Below, in pieces: positions 41,079 to 50,927 of a stretch of 64,000 bases of DNA. The stretch comes from Pantoea sp. Brub. GTDB taxonomy: Bacteria > Pseudomonadota > Gammaproteobacteria > Enterobacterales > Enterobacteriaceae. A program made the position numbers and the translations under genes. How positions within the stretch are numbered: the first letter of the stretch is position 1; the number at the start of each line of letters is the position of its first letter. The notes beneath the pieces were generated by a model. The model saw only the letters and a list, made by a program, of their open reading frames with translations. It had not been told where the DNA came from and searched no databases. The stretch is from positions 62,001 to 126,000 of the forward strand of contig VOQV01000001.1 in NCBI GenBank assembly GCA_016642085.1, written 5' to 3'.

Positions 41079-42626
41079 ATGGAATATCAAAATTTATCTA
41101 AAGAACCTTGTAATGCTGAATATTTACGTGCAATTTTAAGAACACCAGTGTATGAGTTAATACAAGTTACTCCTTTACAAAAAATGAAAAAAATATCATT
41201 ACGTTTCAATAATACTATTTTAGTTAAACGTGAAGATCAACATCCTATACATAGTTTTAAAATACGCGGTGCTTACGCAATGATTGGTGGACTCAGTAAA
41301 AAACAGCAAATAAAAGGCATAATTACAGCATCAGCAGGAAATCATGCACAAGGTGTAGCATATTCTGCTAATAAATTAGGTATTAAATCTATTATTGTTA
41401 TGCCTTTATCAACAACACCAATTAAAATTGATGCAGTTCAATCATTTGGAAGTACAGTTCATTTATATGGTAACAACTTTGATGAAGCTAATAATAAAGC
41501 TATTAAATTATCAAAACAATTTCAATATACTTTTATTCCTCCATTTGATCATCCGGCGATAATAGCGGGACAAGCTACTTTGGCTATGGAATTATTACAT
41601 CAAGATGCGAATATTGATCGTATTTTTGTACCTGTTGGAGGTGGAGGCTTATTAGCAGGTATAATAGTTTTAATTAAACAATTAATACCTCAAATTAAAA
41701 TTATTGCTGTGGAATCTAAAGATTCATCTTGTTTAAAAGCAGCTTTAGATATTGGTAAACCAATAAATTTATCGCATGTTGGATTATTTGCTGAAGGTGT
41801 AGCAGTAAAACGTGTAGGTAAAGAAAATTTTCGTATTTGTCAAAAATATTTAGATGATCTAATTACAGTAGATAATGATGCAATATGTTCTGCAATGAAA
41901 GATTTATTTGAAGATATACGTGCCATATCTGAACCATCTGGTGCATTGTCATTAGCAGGTATGAAACAATATATTAATAAACACAATATTGTAGGCGAAA
42001 AACTCGTACATGTATTATCAGGTGCTAATATTAATTTTCATACTTTAAGATATATTTCTGAACGGTGTGATTTAGGAGAACAACGTGAAGCCTTATTAGC
42101 AGCAATAATTCCAGAAAAATGTGGAAGTTTTTTAAATTTTTGTCAAGTTCTAGGAAATAAATTTATTACTGAATTTAATTATCGTTATGTAGATAATAAT
42201 AATGCATACATATTTATTGGAATTCGTTTAACTAATGGTTTAAAAGAAAAATATCAAATTATTAACAATTTAATAAACAATGGTTATAAAATAACAGACC
42301 TTTCTGATAATGAAATTTCAAAATTACATGTTAAATATATAATAGGTGGAAAACCATTACAAAATTTTCAAGAACGTTTATTTAGTTTTGAATTTCCGGA
42401 ATACCCAGGTGCTTTGTTAAAATTTTTATATATATTAGGTAACTATTGGAATATTTCTTTATTTCATTATCGGAATGATGGTACTGATTATGGTAGTGTA
42501 TTAGCTGCATTTGAATATACTGTAGATCAATCTTTTTTAGAAAAAAAACTTAAAGATTTAGGTTATAAATTCAATGATGAAACTGATAATCCGGCATTTA
42601 ATTTCTTTTTAAAAAAAAGTATATAA
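41079..42626 (+). CDS. ilvA: Threonine deaminase (biosynthetic)
   Basis: Converts threonine to 2-oxobutanoate, the first step to isoleucine. 515 residues (E. coli 514). The PLP lysine is Lys61 in HSFKIRGAYAM; the phosphate-binding glycine loop is VPVGGGGLLAG. Both C-terminal ACT-like regulatory subdomains are present (ERLFSFEFPEYPGALLKFLY and the preceding one), so allosteric control by isoleucine and valine may persist. Starts 9 bases after ilvD. Together with ilvD and ilvC it gives most of the common branched-chain route; acetohydroxyacid synthase is not in the window. Confidence 0.98.
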   Translation: MEYQNLSKEPCNAEYLRAILRTPVYELIQVTPLQKMKKISLRFNNTILVKREDQHPIHSFKIRGAYAMIGGLSKKQQIKGIITASAGNHAQGVAYSANKLGIKSIIVMPLSTTPIKIDAVQSFGSTVHLYGNNFDEANNKAIKLSKQFQYTFIPPFDHPAIIAGQATLAMELLHQDANIDRIFVPVGGGGLLAGIIVLIKQLIPQIKIIAVESKDSSCLKAALDIGKPINLSHVGLFAEGVAVKRVGKENFRICQKYLDDLITVDNDAICSAMKDLFEDIRAISEPSGALSLAGMKQYINKHNIVGEKLVHVLSGANINFHTLRYISERCDLGEQREALLAAIIPEKCGSFLNFCQVLGNKFITEFNYRYVDNNNAYIFIGIRLTNGLKEKYQIINNLINNGYKITDLSDNEISKLHVKYIIGGKPLQNFQERLFSFEFPEYPGALLKFLYILGNYWNISLFHYRNDGTDYGSVLAAFEYTVDQSFLEKKLKDLGYKFNDETDNPAFNFFLKKSI

Positions 42627-42997
42627 TTTATCTTCTTTTGAAGAATAAATTTATCATTAATGATCATTTTAATCATAATATATAATTCAAATAATATAGA
42701 AAATATACGTTAAATGATTAATTCAATAATGCTAATTTTATAACTCAAACTAAATCATTGGTAATGATTTTTTATACAAAGAAGAAATAATATTATTACA
42801 TTAAAACAGAACTTTATATAAGTTATTTATATAAAGTGATCAATCAATTCATATTAAGATTAATTGTTTAATAACTCAAAATTAAATTTAGTTTTAGTAT
42901 TTATTATTTTTTACAGTTTGTATCTAAAAAGGGAATCATTTACTCATTTTTGATATTAATTAATTAAATTAGTTTAATATTTATATTTGGAAAAAAG
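42627..42997. other. Gene-free spacer between ilvA and ilvC
   Basis: 371 bases; ilvY, the divergent activator gene of ilvC in E. coli, is absent. A bulged hairpin (AATTTATCTTC with GAAGAATAAATT, 42625-42651) directly after ilvA may end the ilvDA transcript. Nothing else recognisable. Confidence 0.6.
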
Positions 42998-44479
42998 ATG
43001 ACTAATTATTTTAATACATTGAATTTTAGAGATCAATTAAAACAATTAAGAAAATGTAGATTTATGAATTCAAATGAATTTATAAAGGGTATTTCTTATT
43101 TGAAAAATCACAAAATTGCTATTATTGGCTGCGGATCACAAGGTTTACATCAAGGATTAAATATGCGTGATTCTGGTTTAGATATTCGTTTTGTTTTACG
43201 TGAAGAATCTATATTTAATAAAAATCAATCATGGCATAATGCAAATAACAATAATTTCAAAATAGGAACTTATGAAGACATTATCCCAGATTCAGATTTA
43301 GTAATTAATTTAACGCCTGATAAACAACATGCAGAAATAATTAAAAAAGTTCAAAAAATAATGAAATATGGAGCAACATTAGGTTACTCTCATGGTTTTA
43401 ATATTGTTGAACAAGGAGAACAAATAAGAAAAGATATTACAGTAATAATGGTTGCACCTAAATGTCCAGGTACAGAAGTTAGAGCAGAATACCAACGTGG
43501 CTTTGGTGTACCAGCGCTTATTGCAGTTCATCCTGTAAATAATCCAAATAATACAGGAATAGAAATTGCTAAAGCTTGGGCTTCAGCAATAGGAAGTAAT
43601 AGAGCTGGTGTACTAGAATCTTCTTTTATAGCTGAAGTTAAATCTGATTTAATGGGAGAACAAACTATTTTATGTGGTATGTTACAAACTGGTTCTTTAT
43701 TATGTTTTGAAAAATTATTGAATGAAAACTATGATCTTGCTTTTTCAACTAAATTTATTCAATTTGGTTGGGAAATTATTACAGAATCGCTTAAATGTGG
43801 TGGTATTACTTTGATGATGGATCGTTTATCTAATCCAGCAAAATTACGTGTTTGTAAACTTGCTGACACATTAAAAAATATCTTAACTCCTTTATTTAAA
43901 AAACATATGGATGATATTCTTTCAGGAAAATTCTCTTCTAAAATGATGGACGATTGGTCAAATAATGATAAAAATTTACTTAATTGGCGTGAGAAAACTA
44001 GCAAAACTGAATTTGAAAATAATATTACACCATCTACTATCTTGATTAAAGAACAGGAATATTATGATAAAGGTATATTAATGATTGCTATGATTAAGGC
44101 TGGTGTTGAGTTATCTTTTGAAACTATGATTAGTGTAGGTATTTTACCTGAATCTGCTTACTATGAATCTTTGCATGAATTACCATTAATAGCTAATACT
44201 ATAGCACGAAAACGTTTGTATGAAATGAACTTGATTATCTCTGATACTGCAGAATATGGTAATTACTTATTTTCATTTAAAGCAGTACCTTTATTAAAAA
44301 AATTTATGACGACTTTGCAACCAGGCGACTTAGGACAATCCACTGTAAAAGATACTTGTATCAGTAACGAAAATCTACGTATAGTAAACGAATCTATTAA
44401 GTCTCATCCTATTGAAATAGTTGGTCAAAAACTTAGAAGTTATATGAGAGAAATGAAAGATATAGTGATAAATCAATAA
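42998..44479 (+). CDS. ilvC: Ketol-acid reductoisomerase (class II)
   Basis: Rearranges and reduces acetolactate and acetohydroxybutyrate with NADPH. 493 residues (E. coli 491), the long class II form with duplicated C-terminal knotted domain. The NADPH motif is [19 protein letters not shown] with FVLRE following; metal-binding acidic segments [13 protein letters not shown] and the repeat-domain counterparts are present. With IlvY lost, its substrate induction is presumably lost too. Convergent with pyrE. Confidence 0.98.
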   Translation: MTNYFNTLNFRDQLKQLRKCRFMNSNEFIKGISYLKNHKIAIIGCGSQGLHQGLNMRDSGLDIRFVLREESIFNKNQSWHNANNNNFKIGTYEDIIPDSDLVINLTPDKQHAEIIKKVQKIMKYGATLGYSHGFNIVEQGEQIRKDITVIMVAPKCPGTEVRAEYQRGFGVPALIAVHPVNNPNNTGIEIAKAWASAIGSNRAGVLESSFIAEVKSDLMGEQTILCGMLQTGSLLCFEKLLNENYDLAFSTKFIQFGWEIITESLKCGGITLMMDRLSNPAKLRVCKLADTLKNILTPLFKKHMDDILSGKFSSKMMDDWSNNDKNLLNWREKTSKTEFENNITPSTILIKEQEYYDKGILMIAMIKAGVELSFETMISVGILPESAYYESLHELPLIANTIARKRLYEMNLIISDTAEYGNYLFSFKAVPLLKKFMTTLQPGDLGQSTVKDTCISNENLRIVNESIKSHPIEIVGQKLRSYMREMKDIVINQ

Positions 44480-44675
44480 TATTTATATTAGTTGGATATC
44501 AATCTTATTTTTATATCTAATTTTTTAAATTTACAATAATATCAAATATGAATTACTAAAAAAATTATCAGTATCATTATTTAATTATATATTACAATTA
44601 GTTAACTATTGATTTTTATATAAATGATTATTTTATTATTAAGACATGCATATATAAATATATAGTTAAGTAATA

Positions 44676-45344
44676 CTATTTAATTCCAAATTTTATTTGA
44701 TGTGAATAAATTTTAGATAATTCATGGGACATTTTTGGTTCATCTTTTAAATATGAAATTAAATTAGATAAAGTAATGATTGATATCACTGGACACTTAT
44801 AATTATTTTTAACCTCTTGAATAACAGACGTATTACTATTTATACTATATTCTTGACGATCAAGAGCTACTACTACACCACATAACATTGCTTTTTGAGA
44901 ATTAATTATATTTACTGATTCATGTATCGATTTTCCACTTGTAATTACATCATCTATTAATACAACACGACCATATAATTTTTTCCCTATTAATAAACCA
45001 CCTTCACCATAATTTTTAATTTCTTTTCTATTAAAACAGTAATGTATATTTTTATTGTAATGATTTGCAAATGCTATTGCAGTAGAAGTTACTATTAAAA
45101 TACCTTTATAAGCTAAACCAAAAATTACATCAAATTCAATTTTACTATCTATTAATGCTTGTGTATAAAAATATCCTAGTTTTTTTAAATCACTTCCATT
45201 ATCTAACATACCTATGTTAAAAAAGTACGGACTAGTTCTTCCAGATTTTAAAATAAATTTACCAAATTTTATTATTTTTTTTTCAAAAATAAATTCAATG
45301 AATTGATATTTCCAATTTTTCAACTTATTATTCCTATATATCAT
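44676..45344 (-). CDS. pyrE: Orotate phosphoribosyltransferase
   Basis: Joins orotate and PRPP to form OMP in pyrimidine synthesis. 222 residues (E. coli 213), with about seven extra residues at the N-terminus before QFIEF. The PRPP-binding motif is VLIDDVITSGKS, and the flexible-loop segment CFNRKEIKNYGEGG is conserved. In E. coli pyrE follows rph and its attenuator; here rph is missing and pyrE stands alone, divergent from yicC. Confidence 0.97.
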   Translation of the reverse strand: MIYRNNKLKNWKYQFIEFIFEKKIIKFGKFILKSGRTSPYFFNIGMLDNGSDLKKLGYFYTQALIDSKIEFDVIFGLAYKGILIVTSTAIAFANHYNKNIHYCFNRKEIKNYGEGGLLIGKKLYGRVVLIDDVITSGKSIHESVNIINSQKAMLCGVVVALDRQEYSINSNTSVIQEVKNNYKCPVISIITLSNLISYLKDEPKMSHELSKIYSHQIKFGIK

Positions 45345-45564
45345 ATAAATATGATATTATATCACCATATTTTTTGATATTTAATCAAATGATTGCATTA
45401 ATTAATTAATAATGTATTAAAATAATCAAATAATTAATATTATTATATTTGTAATAAACAATCATTTAAATAAATAATTGCTGTTAAATAAATTAATAAT
45501 AGTTATACTACATAATGCACAATGATCTATTATTTTTCATTTAATTTTTTAATGAGTATTATTT

Positions 45565-46425
45565 ATGATTCGTAGTATGACTGCTTATACTTACCATGAA
45601 ATAAAAAAAAAATGGGGTAGTATTATCTGGGAAATTCGTTCTATTAATCAACGTTTTTTAGAAATTAATATTAATTTGCCAAAACAATGGCGTATTTTAG
45701 AACCTAGCATACAAAAACGTATTCGTAAATGTGTTATTCGTGGTAAGATTGAATGTAATTTATATGTTAATAATATAATTCAAAATAATACATTTATAAT
45801 CAATAAAATATTAATTCAAAAATTAATAAAAGCTGCTAATTGGATTAAATTACAAAATAATGAAGGCATTATTGATCCTTTAAAAATTTTAAATTGGCCT
45901 GGAGTTTTAAATACACAAAATAAAAATATTAATAATATTAATTTAATCTTAATGAGAACTATAGATCAATCATTAAATGATTTAATCTTAAACCGTGAAA
46001 ATGAAGGTAAATCTTTAAAAAAATTAATTGAAATTCGTTTATATAAAATAATAAAAACAATCAATAAAATAAAAATTTATATACCAGAAGAGCTAAAATA
46101 TCAACGTGAACGTTTGTTATTAAAATTACAAGAAGCATCAATACAAATAGATAAAAATCGTTTTGAACAAGAATTAATTATGATGGTACACAAAACTGAT
46201 ATAGAAGAAGAACTTGATAGATTATATATACATGTACAAGAAGTTTTAAATATTTTAGATAAAACAGAACCGGTAGGACGTAGATTAGATTTTCTAATGC
46301 AAGAACTTAATCGTGAATCTAATACGATTACATCTAAGTCCATAAATATAAATATTACTACTTGTGCTATTGAATTAAAAGTATTAATTGAACAGATACG
46401 CGAACAAATACAAAACATAGAATAA
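45565..46425 (+). CDS. yicC: YicC-family endoribonuclease
   Basis: 286 residues (E. coli YicC 287). Starts MIRSMTAYTYHEIKKKWG, continues EIRSINQRFLEININLP and ends with VGRRLDFLMQELNRESNTITSKS, all signature blocks of the YicC/YloC family. E. coli YicC has been reported as an endoribonuclease that affects small-RNA turnover; in this genome its targets are unknown. The long middle region is lysine- and isoleucine-rich and diverged. Convergent with the QuiC-like gene, 38 bases apart. Confidence 0.93.
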   Translation: MIRSMTAYTYHEIKKKWGSIIWEIRSINQRFLEININLPKQWRILEPSIQKRIRKCVIRGKIECNLYVNNIIQNNTFIINKILIQKLIKAANWIKLQNNEGIIDPLKILNWPGVLNTQNKNINNINLILMRTIDQSLNDLILNRENEGKSLKKLIEIRLYKIIKTINKIKIYIPEELKYQRERLLLKLQEASIQIDKNRFEQELIMMVHKTDIEEELDRLYIHVQEVLNILDKTEPVGRRLDFLMQELNRESNTITSKSININITTCAIELKVLIEQIREQIQNIE

Positions 46426-46463
46426 TATTTTTTGCAAATAATCATTATTCATAATAAATAACA

Positions 46464-47285
46464 CTAAGGCCAATATCGATTTAAAGAACACCATGCTTGA
46501 TATGCAACTTCATCTGGTGGTAAGCATTTTAAATGATCATTAAATACTTCTATTCCTATTGGACCTTGATAACCAATTCTTTTAAGTTTATCAATAAAAC
46601 ATTCTATATTAATAATTCCATTACCTGGTAGTTGTCGTTCATGACGTGCTACTTGCATAAGACTTTTTTTATCTTTAAGAGGTTGTTTAGTGATATCACA
46701 TAATTGCACTTCATAAATACGATCTACAGGAATACCATCTAATTGTAAAACATCTCCTCCTAAGGCGCAAATATGGAAAAGATCAATTACTAAACCAACA
46801 TTAGGTTGATTTATGCGTTGTAATCTTTCCCAAGCTAATGGTAAAGTATTATCAACACTACACCAAGCCATAGGTTCATACATTATACGCATATTATGTC
46901 TTATTGCTTCAGATGCCATCCATTTCAAATCATCATCTATTTTATCTATTATACAATCAGTTCTTGTCGTAGCTGGTGCTTGAATTGTATCACATCCAAT
47001 TGCTTGTGCTAATTTAATAAATTGATATAATTCCTTTCTTTTTTGTTTTTGATAATTTATTGGTATGCCAGTAAAGTCTCGTAAAACTTGCAAATTAGTA
47101 AAACCAATACCTTTTTCAATAGCAAACTGTGCAATTGAAGAAATTTCAGAAAAATCGTTTTGAATATAAATATCTTCTTGCCAAATTTCAACTTGATTAA
47201 AACCAGCTGAATAAGCTGCCTGTAATTTTTGTCTTAATTTACCATTTAATAAAATTAAATTTAAAAATTTGATATTTTTATTCAT
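46464..47285 (-). CDS. QuiC-like TIM-barrel enzyme (3-dehydroshikimate dehydratase or sugar-phosphate isomerase family)
   Basis: 273 residues of the xylose-isomerase-like TIM-barrel (AP endonuclease 2) superfamily. It lacks an E. coli ortholog at this place. Candidate divalent-metal ligands are Glu137 (MYEPMAW), Asp168 (VIDLFHI), Gln194 (VQLCD) and Glu246 (GIEVFND); His171 and an Arg at 214 or 217 (ARHERQLPGNG) are candidate catalytic residues. This set and spacing agree with what I recall of bacterial QuiC 3-dehydroshikimate dehydratases, which turn 3-dehydroshikimate into protocatechuate. Blocks such as NLQVLRDFTGIP and GYQGPIGIEVFND also fit. Other family members are sugar-phosphate epimerases or hydroxypyruvate isomerases, so substrate is inferred. 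Lies between yicC and dut on the dut strand, 156 bases after dut. Confidence 0.65.
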   Translation of the reverse strand: MNKNIKFLNLILLNGKLRQKLQAAYSAGFNQVEIWQEDIYIQNDFSEISSIAQFAIEKGIGFTNLQVLRDFTGIPINYQKQKRKELYQFIKLAQAIGCDTIQAPATTRTDCIIDKIDDDLKWMASEAIRHNMRIMYEPMAWCSVDNTLPLAWERLQRINQPNVGLVIDLFHICALGGDVLQLDGIPVDRIYEVQLCDITKQPLKDKKSLMQVARHERQLPGNGIINIECFIDKLKRIGYQGPIGIEVFNDHLKCLPPDEVAYQAWCSLNRYWP

Positions 47286-47441
47286 TGATAAACCTGTCAG
47301 CTTTTTTAAAACAACAATAGGTATGTATTTAATAATGAAATAGATATTATTAGATAATTTATATATGTTATATATTTATTTAATATAATTTATAATAAAT
47401 GTTATACTAAATACAATAAAATTTATTAATACCACAATGCG

Positions 47442-47903
47442 TTATTCAGTTCCTGAATGACCTAATCCATTATCACCACGTGTACTATTATTTGTAAAAT
47501 GTTGAACAATGTTAAATTCTACTTTAACAATTGGTAAAAATACTAATTGTGCTATACGATTACCAGGTTTCATAATAAATATTTCTTTACCTCTATTCCA
47601 TATCGATACCATAAGTTGTCCCTGATAATCAGAATCAATAAGACCAATTGAATTTCCTAAAATAATACCATTATTATGTCCTAGTCCTGATCTGGGTAAA
47701 ATTATTGCTGCTAAATTATTATCATTAATATGAATTGCTAATCCAGTAGGTATTAAATGAGTACTATTGGGTGTAATAGTTAGAATATCATCAATACAAG
47801 CACATAAGTCTAAACCAGCAGATCCATCAGTTATATAATTTGGTAATGCAAATATTTTACCTAATCGTTTATCAAGAATTTGAATATTTATTTGTTTTTT
47901 CAT
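47442..47903 (-). CDS. dut: dUTP diphosphatase
   Basis: Hydrolyses dUTP to dUMP, keeping uracil out of DNA and feeding thymidylate synthesis. 153 residues (E. coli about 151). Trimeric dUTPase motifs: [37 protein letters not shown] and the C-terminal [10 protein letters not shown]. In this last motif the aromatic Phe that stacks on uracil in E. coli is Leu, and one Gly is Asn, unusual for the family. coaBC upstream and slmA downstream in E. coli are absent here. Confidence 0.96.
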   Translation of the reverse strand: MKKQINIQILDKRLGKIFALPNYITDGSAGLDLCACIDDILTITPNSTHLIPTGLAIHINDNNLAAIILPRSGLGHNNGIILGNSIGLIDSDYQGQLMVSIWNRGKEIFIMKPGNRIAQLVFLPIVKVEFNIVQHFTNNSTRGDNGLGHSGTE

Positions 47904-48375
47904 AAATTTTCAGCAATTATTCATTTATTATTTTGTAAATAACATATATATTACATACTTTATGTTTTTTACAAAAAATTATTATATTTTAGTATTTATA
48001 ATATATCGTGTATATAATTATCTTCTTTTAATCAAGTATATTTATTTTTTTTAAAAAACTATGTAAATATTAACTTTTAGATATTTTTCAATAAAAACAT
48101 TCTTATTGTATTTTAATTGTTCTTTTTATTTTTATATAATATTTAATACTTTATTATAATAATTACTAATAATTTACTTAATGAATTATATTAAATATTA
48201 TTATTCCAACAAAATACAAACTATTATTTGTATAATATATACTATTATATAATTAATTATAGCATTATTTGATAATTTGAAATAGATCATTTAAGTGTTT
48301 ATAATATTAATCAATTTGCTAATGCAATATTGTATTATAATTAATATAATGAAAAACATTTAAAGGAAGTATTAT
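47904..48375. other. Gene-free spacer between dut and rpmB
   Basis: 472 bases between divergent genes. coaBC and radC, found here in E. coli, are absent. One small hairpin ATACAAA/TTTGTAT at 48214-48233 is the only structure I see. The rpmB promoter must lie here but no strong match stands out. Confidence 0.6.
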
Positions 48376-48606
48376 ATGTCTAAAATATGTCAAGTTACAG
48401 GAAAACGTCCAATGACAGGTAATAATCGTTCACATGCTATGAATGCTACTAAACGTCGATTTTTTCCAAATCTACATTTACATCGTTTTTGGGTTGAAAG
48501 TCAAAAACGTTTTATTAAGATACAAGTATCTAAAAAAGGTATGCGTATCATTGATCAAAAAGGTATTGAGGCAATTTTACCTAATTTAAATAAATTTACT
48601 AAATAA
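48376..48606 (+). CDS. rpmB: 50S ribosomal protein L28
   Basis: 76 residues (E. coli 78). [29 protein letters not shown] is the family signature. AAGGA lies upstream. Followed by rpmG after 14 bases; the rpmB-rpmG-mutM order is as in E. coli. Confidence 0.98.
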   Translation: MSKICQVTGKRPMTGNNRSHAMNATKRRFFPNLHLHRFWVESQKRFIKIQVSKKGMRIIDQKGIEAILPNLNKFTK

Positions 48607-48620
48607 TATAGGCTAAAACT

Positions 48621-48788
48621 ATGGCAAAAAGTACGCGTGAAAAAATCAAACTAATTTCTTCTGCAGGTACCGGACATTTTTATACTACAACAAAAAATAA
48701 ACGTAATAAATCTAGTAAGTTAGCATTAAACAAATTTGATCCTAAAATACGTAAATATGTTTGTTATAAAGAAATCAAATTAAAATAA
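48621..48788 (+). CDS. rpmG: 50S ribosomal protein L33
   Basis: 55 residues, the E. coli length: [20 protein letters not shown], then [14 protein letters not shown], ending YKEIKLK. This is the zinc-free form, without the paired CxxC motifs. Short enough to be overlooked, but its position between rpmB and mutM and its sequence leave no doubt. Confidence 0.98.
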   Translation: MAKSTREKIKLISSAGTGHFYTTTKNKRNKSSKLALNKFDPKIRKYVCYKEIKLK

Positions 48789-48818
48789 TTTACATAAAAA
48801 TATTGCATAAATATAGAT

Positions 48819-49634
48819 ATGCCAGAGTTACCAGAAATTGAAACTATTCTTTACAATATAAAACCTTATTTAATAGGGAAAAAAATTGCTTATATTTTGG
48901 TACGTAATGTAAATTTGCGTTGGTTAGTTTCTAAAGAAATTTTAAATTTACATGATGAATTAATTTTAAATATAAAACGTAAATCAAAATATTTACTGTT
49001 AAAGCTACAATACGGTTGGATTATGATCCATTTAGGTATGTCTGGAAGTTTGCGTATATTATTTAATGATAGTACAACTATAACTAAACATGATCATATT
49101 GATTTAGTGTTACATAATCACATTATATTGCGTTATAATGATCCAAGACGTTTTGGTTGTTGGTTATGGTATAAAAAATTATCAGATAGTAATTTGTTAT
49201 CCAAAATTGGGATAGAACCACTTAGTAAAAATTTTAATAAACAATATTTATTCATAAAAACACGTAATAAAAATGTGTCAATTAAACAATTATTAATAGA
49301 CAATAAGATTGTTGCTGGAATAGGTAATATATATTCTAATGAATCTCTATTCATTGCTGGTATTAATCCAGAACGTTCAGCAAATAGTTTAAATTTAAAA
49401 GAAATCAAATTGCTTATTAATAGTATTAAACATACATTACGTAATGCAATTAAGTATGGTGGAACTACTTTACGGAATTTTTCAAATGCTTATGGAATTG
49501 CTGGTGATTTCAATCAAAAACTAAAAGTTTATGGTCGTAAGAATAAATTATGTTTACTTTGCAAAACATCAGTTATTAATGCTAAAAAACAATGTCAAAG
49601 AATGACCTATTGGTGTGATGTTTGTCAACATTAG
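48819..49634 (+). CDS. mutM: Formamidopyrimidine-DNA glycosylase (Fpg)
   Basis: Excises 8-oxoguanine and formamidopyrimidines and nicks the abasic site. 271 residues (E. coli 269). Catalytic Pro2-Glu3 (MPELPE), Lys57 (KRKSKYLL), the helix-two-turn-helix [14 protein letters not shown], and the C-terminal zinc finger with CLLC and CDVC pairs. Its last four bases overlap the end of convergent coaD, a compact arrangement unlike the loose spacers nearby. Confidence 0.98.
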   Translation: MPELPEIETILYNIKPYLIGKKIAYILVRNVNLRWLVSKEILNLHDELILNIKRKSKYLLLKLQYGWIMIHLGMSGSLRILFNDSTTITKHDHIDLVLHNHIILRYNDPRRFGCWLWYKKLSDSNLLSKIGIEPLSKNFNKQYLFIKTRNKNVSIKQLLIDNKIVAGIGNIYSNESLFIAGINPERSANSLNLKEIKLLINSIKHTLRNAIKYGGTTLRNFSNAYGIAGDFNQKLKVYGRKNKLCLLCKTSVINAKKQCQRMTYWCDVCQH

Positions 49635-50134
49635 TTTTTATTATTAATTAAATCTATTTTTACTTTAGATATTAATGCCTCATGGACAGATACATGTAAA
49701 AAAGAAGATACATCACCACCATAATAAGCTATTTCTTTAATTAAAGAAGAAGAAATAAATAAAAATTGTTTTGACGGAATTATAAATACACTCTCTAGTA
49801 TTGGATTAAGAGTTCTATTCATATTGGCCAATTGCATTTCATACGTAAAGTCTGATATTAAACGTAAACCTCTTATTAAAATATTTACTTTATGTTCTTT
49901 AGCAAAATTTACAATTAAATTTTTATATCCTAAAACTTTAACATTAATTAAATCAGAGGTTACTATATCAGCTAATGTAATTCTTTCTTCTAAAGTAAAC
50001 AGAGGTTGTTTCTTAGGATTTTCAGCAATAGCTAAAATTACATAATCAAATAATTTAGCTGCACGAATTAAAATATCGAGATGCCCTAAAGTGATAGGAT
50101 CAAAAGTACCTGGATATATAGCAGTCTTTTTCAT
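49631..50134 (-). CDS. coaD: Phosphopantetheine adenylyltransferase
   Basis: Adenylates 4'-phosphopantetheine, the penultimate step of coenzyme A synthesis. 167 residues (E. coli 159; the extra residues are at the C-terminus). Nucleotidyltransferase motif [13 protein letters not shown] at the N-terminus and ISSSLIKE (phosphate-binding) near residue 130. Its ATG overlaps the waaE stop (ATGA), so it is translationally coupled to the LPS block waaA-waaE. Confidence 0.97.
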   Translation of the reverse strand: MKKTAIYPGTFDPITLGHLDILIRAAKLFDYVILAIAENPKKQPLFTLEERITLADIVTSDLINVKVLGYKNLIVNFAKEHKVNILIRGLRLISDFTYEMQLANMNRTLNPILESVFIIPSKQFLFISSSLIKEIAYYGGDVSSFLHVSVHEALISKVKIDLINNKN

Positions 50135-50913
50135 ATATTATTGTTGTTAATAATATTGTTTAGTAACCACAATTTTAAATATTTATTAAAAGTATATTGT
50201 GAATTAATTATAGATAGAATCCAACCTAATTTACCGTCTAAAAATCCTGTATGTAATATTATTGTTTTTAAAAAACTATATATAGTATGCATGAAAATTG
50301 AAAAAAAATTGCAAGTTTGACCTTGTTGATAACGTTGTATTGCCCAAGATTCTGCATAAAATAATTGTTTTTGTTGAAAATTGATTAGATTATAGCAGGT
50401 TAAGTGTTGTAATCCACCATTTAATCTTTTAACTCTTTCCTTATTTATTTTTAAAGATTCATGTACTAAGTTATCATTATAACTTAATATGCGTGGATAA
50501 AGACGTATAACATAATCAGGATTCCAACCACTATAACGTATGAGATGACCTAAAAACATATTATAACGACGTACACTATACACTACATTATTAGTAGGCA
50601 TAGAATATAATATATCTTCTATAGATTTACGTAATTTAATTGTTATTCTTTCATCCGCATCAATCATAAAAATCATATTACTTTTTGCAAAATTTTGTGC
50701 ATATTGACGTTGCTTACCATAACCTTGCCAATTTTTTTTATAAAACACTTTTACACCAGCTTTTTTTGCAATATTAATAGTATTATCAGTACTACCAGAA
50801 TCTACTACTATAATTTCATCTGCCCATATCACAGATGCAAGACAATCAGGTAAAAGATGTTCTTCATTTTTTGTAATAATAATCACAGAAAGAGTTTGAC
50901 GTTTTATTAACAT
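50131..50913 (-). CDS. waaE: LPS core glycosyltransferase WaaE (KdtX)
   Basis: A GT2-family glycosyltransferase of 260 residues. In Serratia and Klebsiella WaaE adds beta-1,4-glucose to heptose I of the inner core; E. coli K-12 lacks it at this locus. GT-A motifs: [10 protein letters not shown] at the start, VDSGSTDNT, and the DxD-type IDADERI. It sits in waaA-waaE-coaD, the arrangement known from Serratia- and Klebsiella-like enterobacteria. Starts 14 bases after waaA. Confidence 0.9.
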   Translation of the reverse strand: MLIKRQTLSVIIITKNEEHLLPDCLASVIWADEIIVVDSGSTDNTINIAKKAGVKVFYKKNWQGYGKQRQYAQNFAKSNMIFMIDADERITIKLRKSIEDILYSMPTNNVVYSVRRYNMFLGHLIRYSGWNPDYVIRLYPRILSYNDNLVHESLKINKERVKRLNGGLQHLTCYNLINFQQKQLFYAESWAIQRYQQGQTCNFFSIFMHTIYSFLKTIILHTGFLDGKLGWILSIINSQYTFNKYLKLWLLNNIINNNNI

Positions 50914-50927
50914 ATCGTTATCAATAT

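Noticed and set aside
46101..46445. 114-codon minus-strand frame inside yicC
   Set aside because: Antisense of yicC, rich in Cys, Ser and Ile as expected from reversed Lys/Glu codons; no family match.
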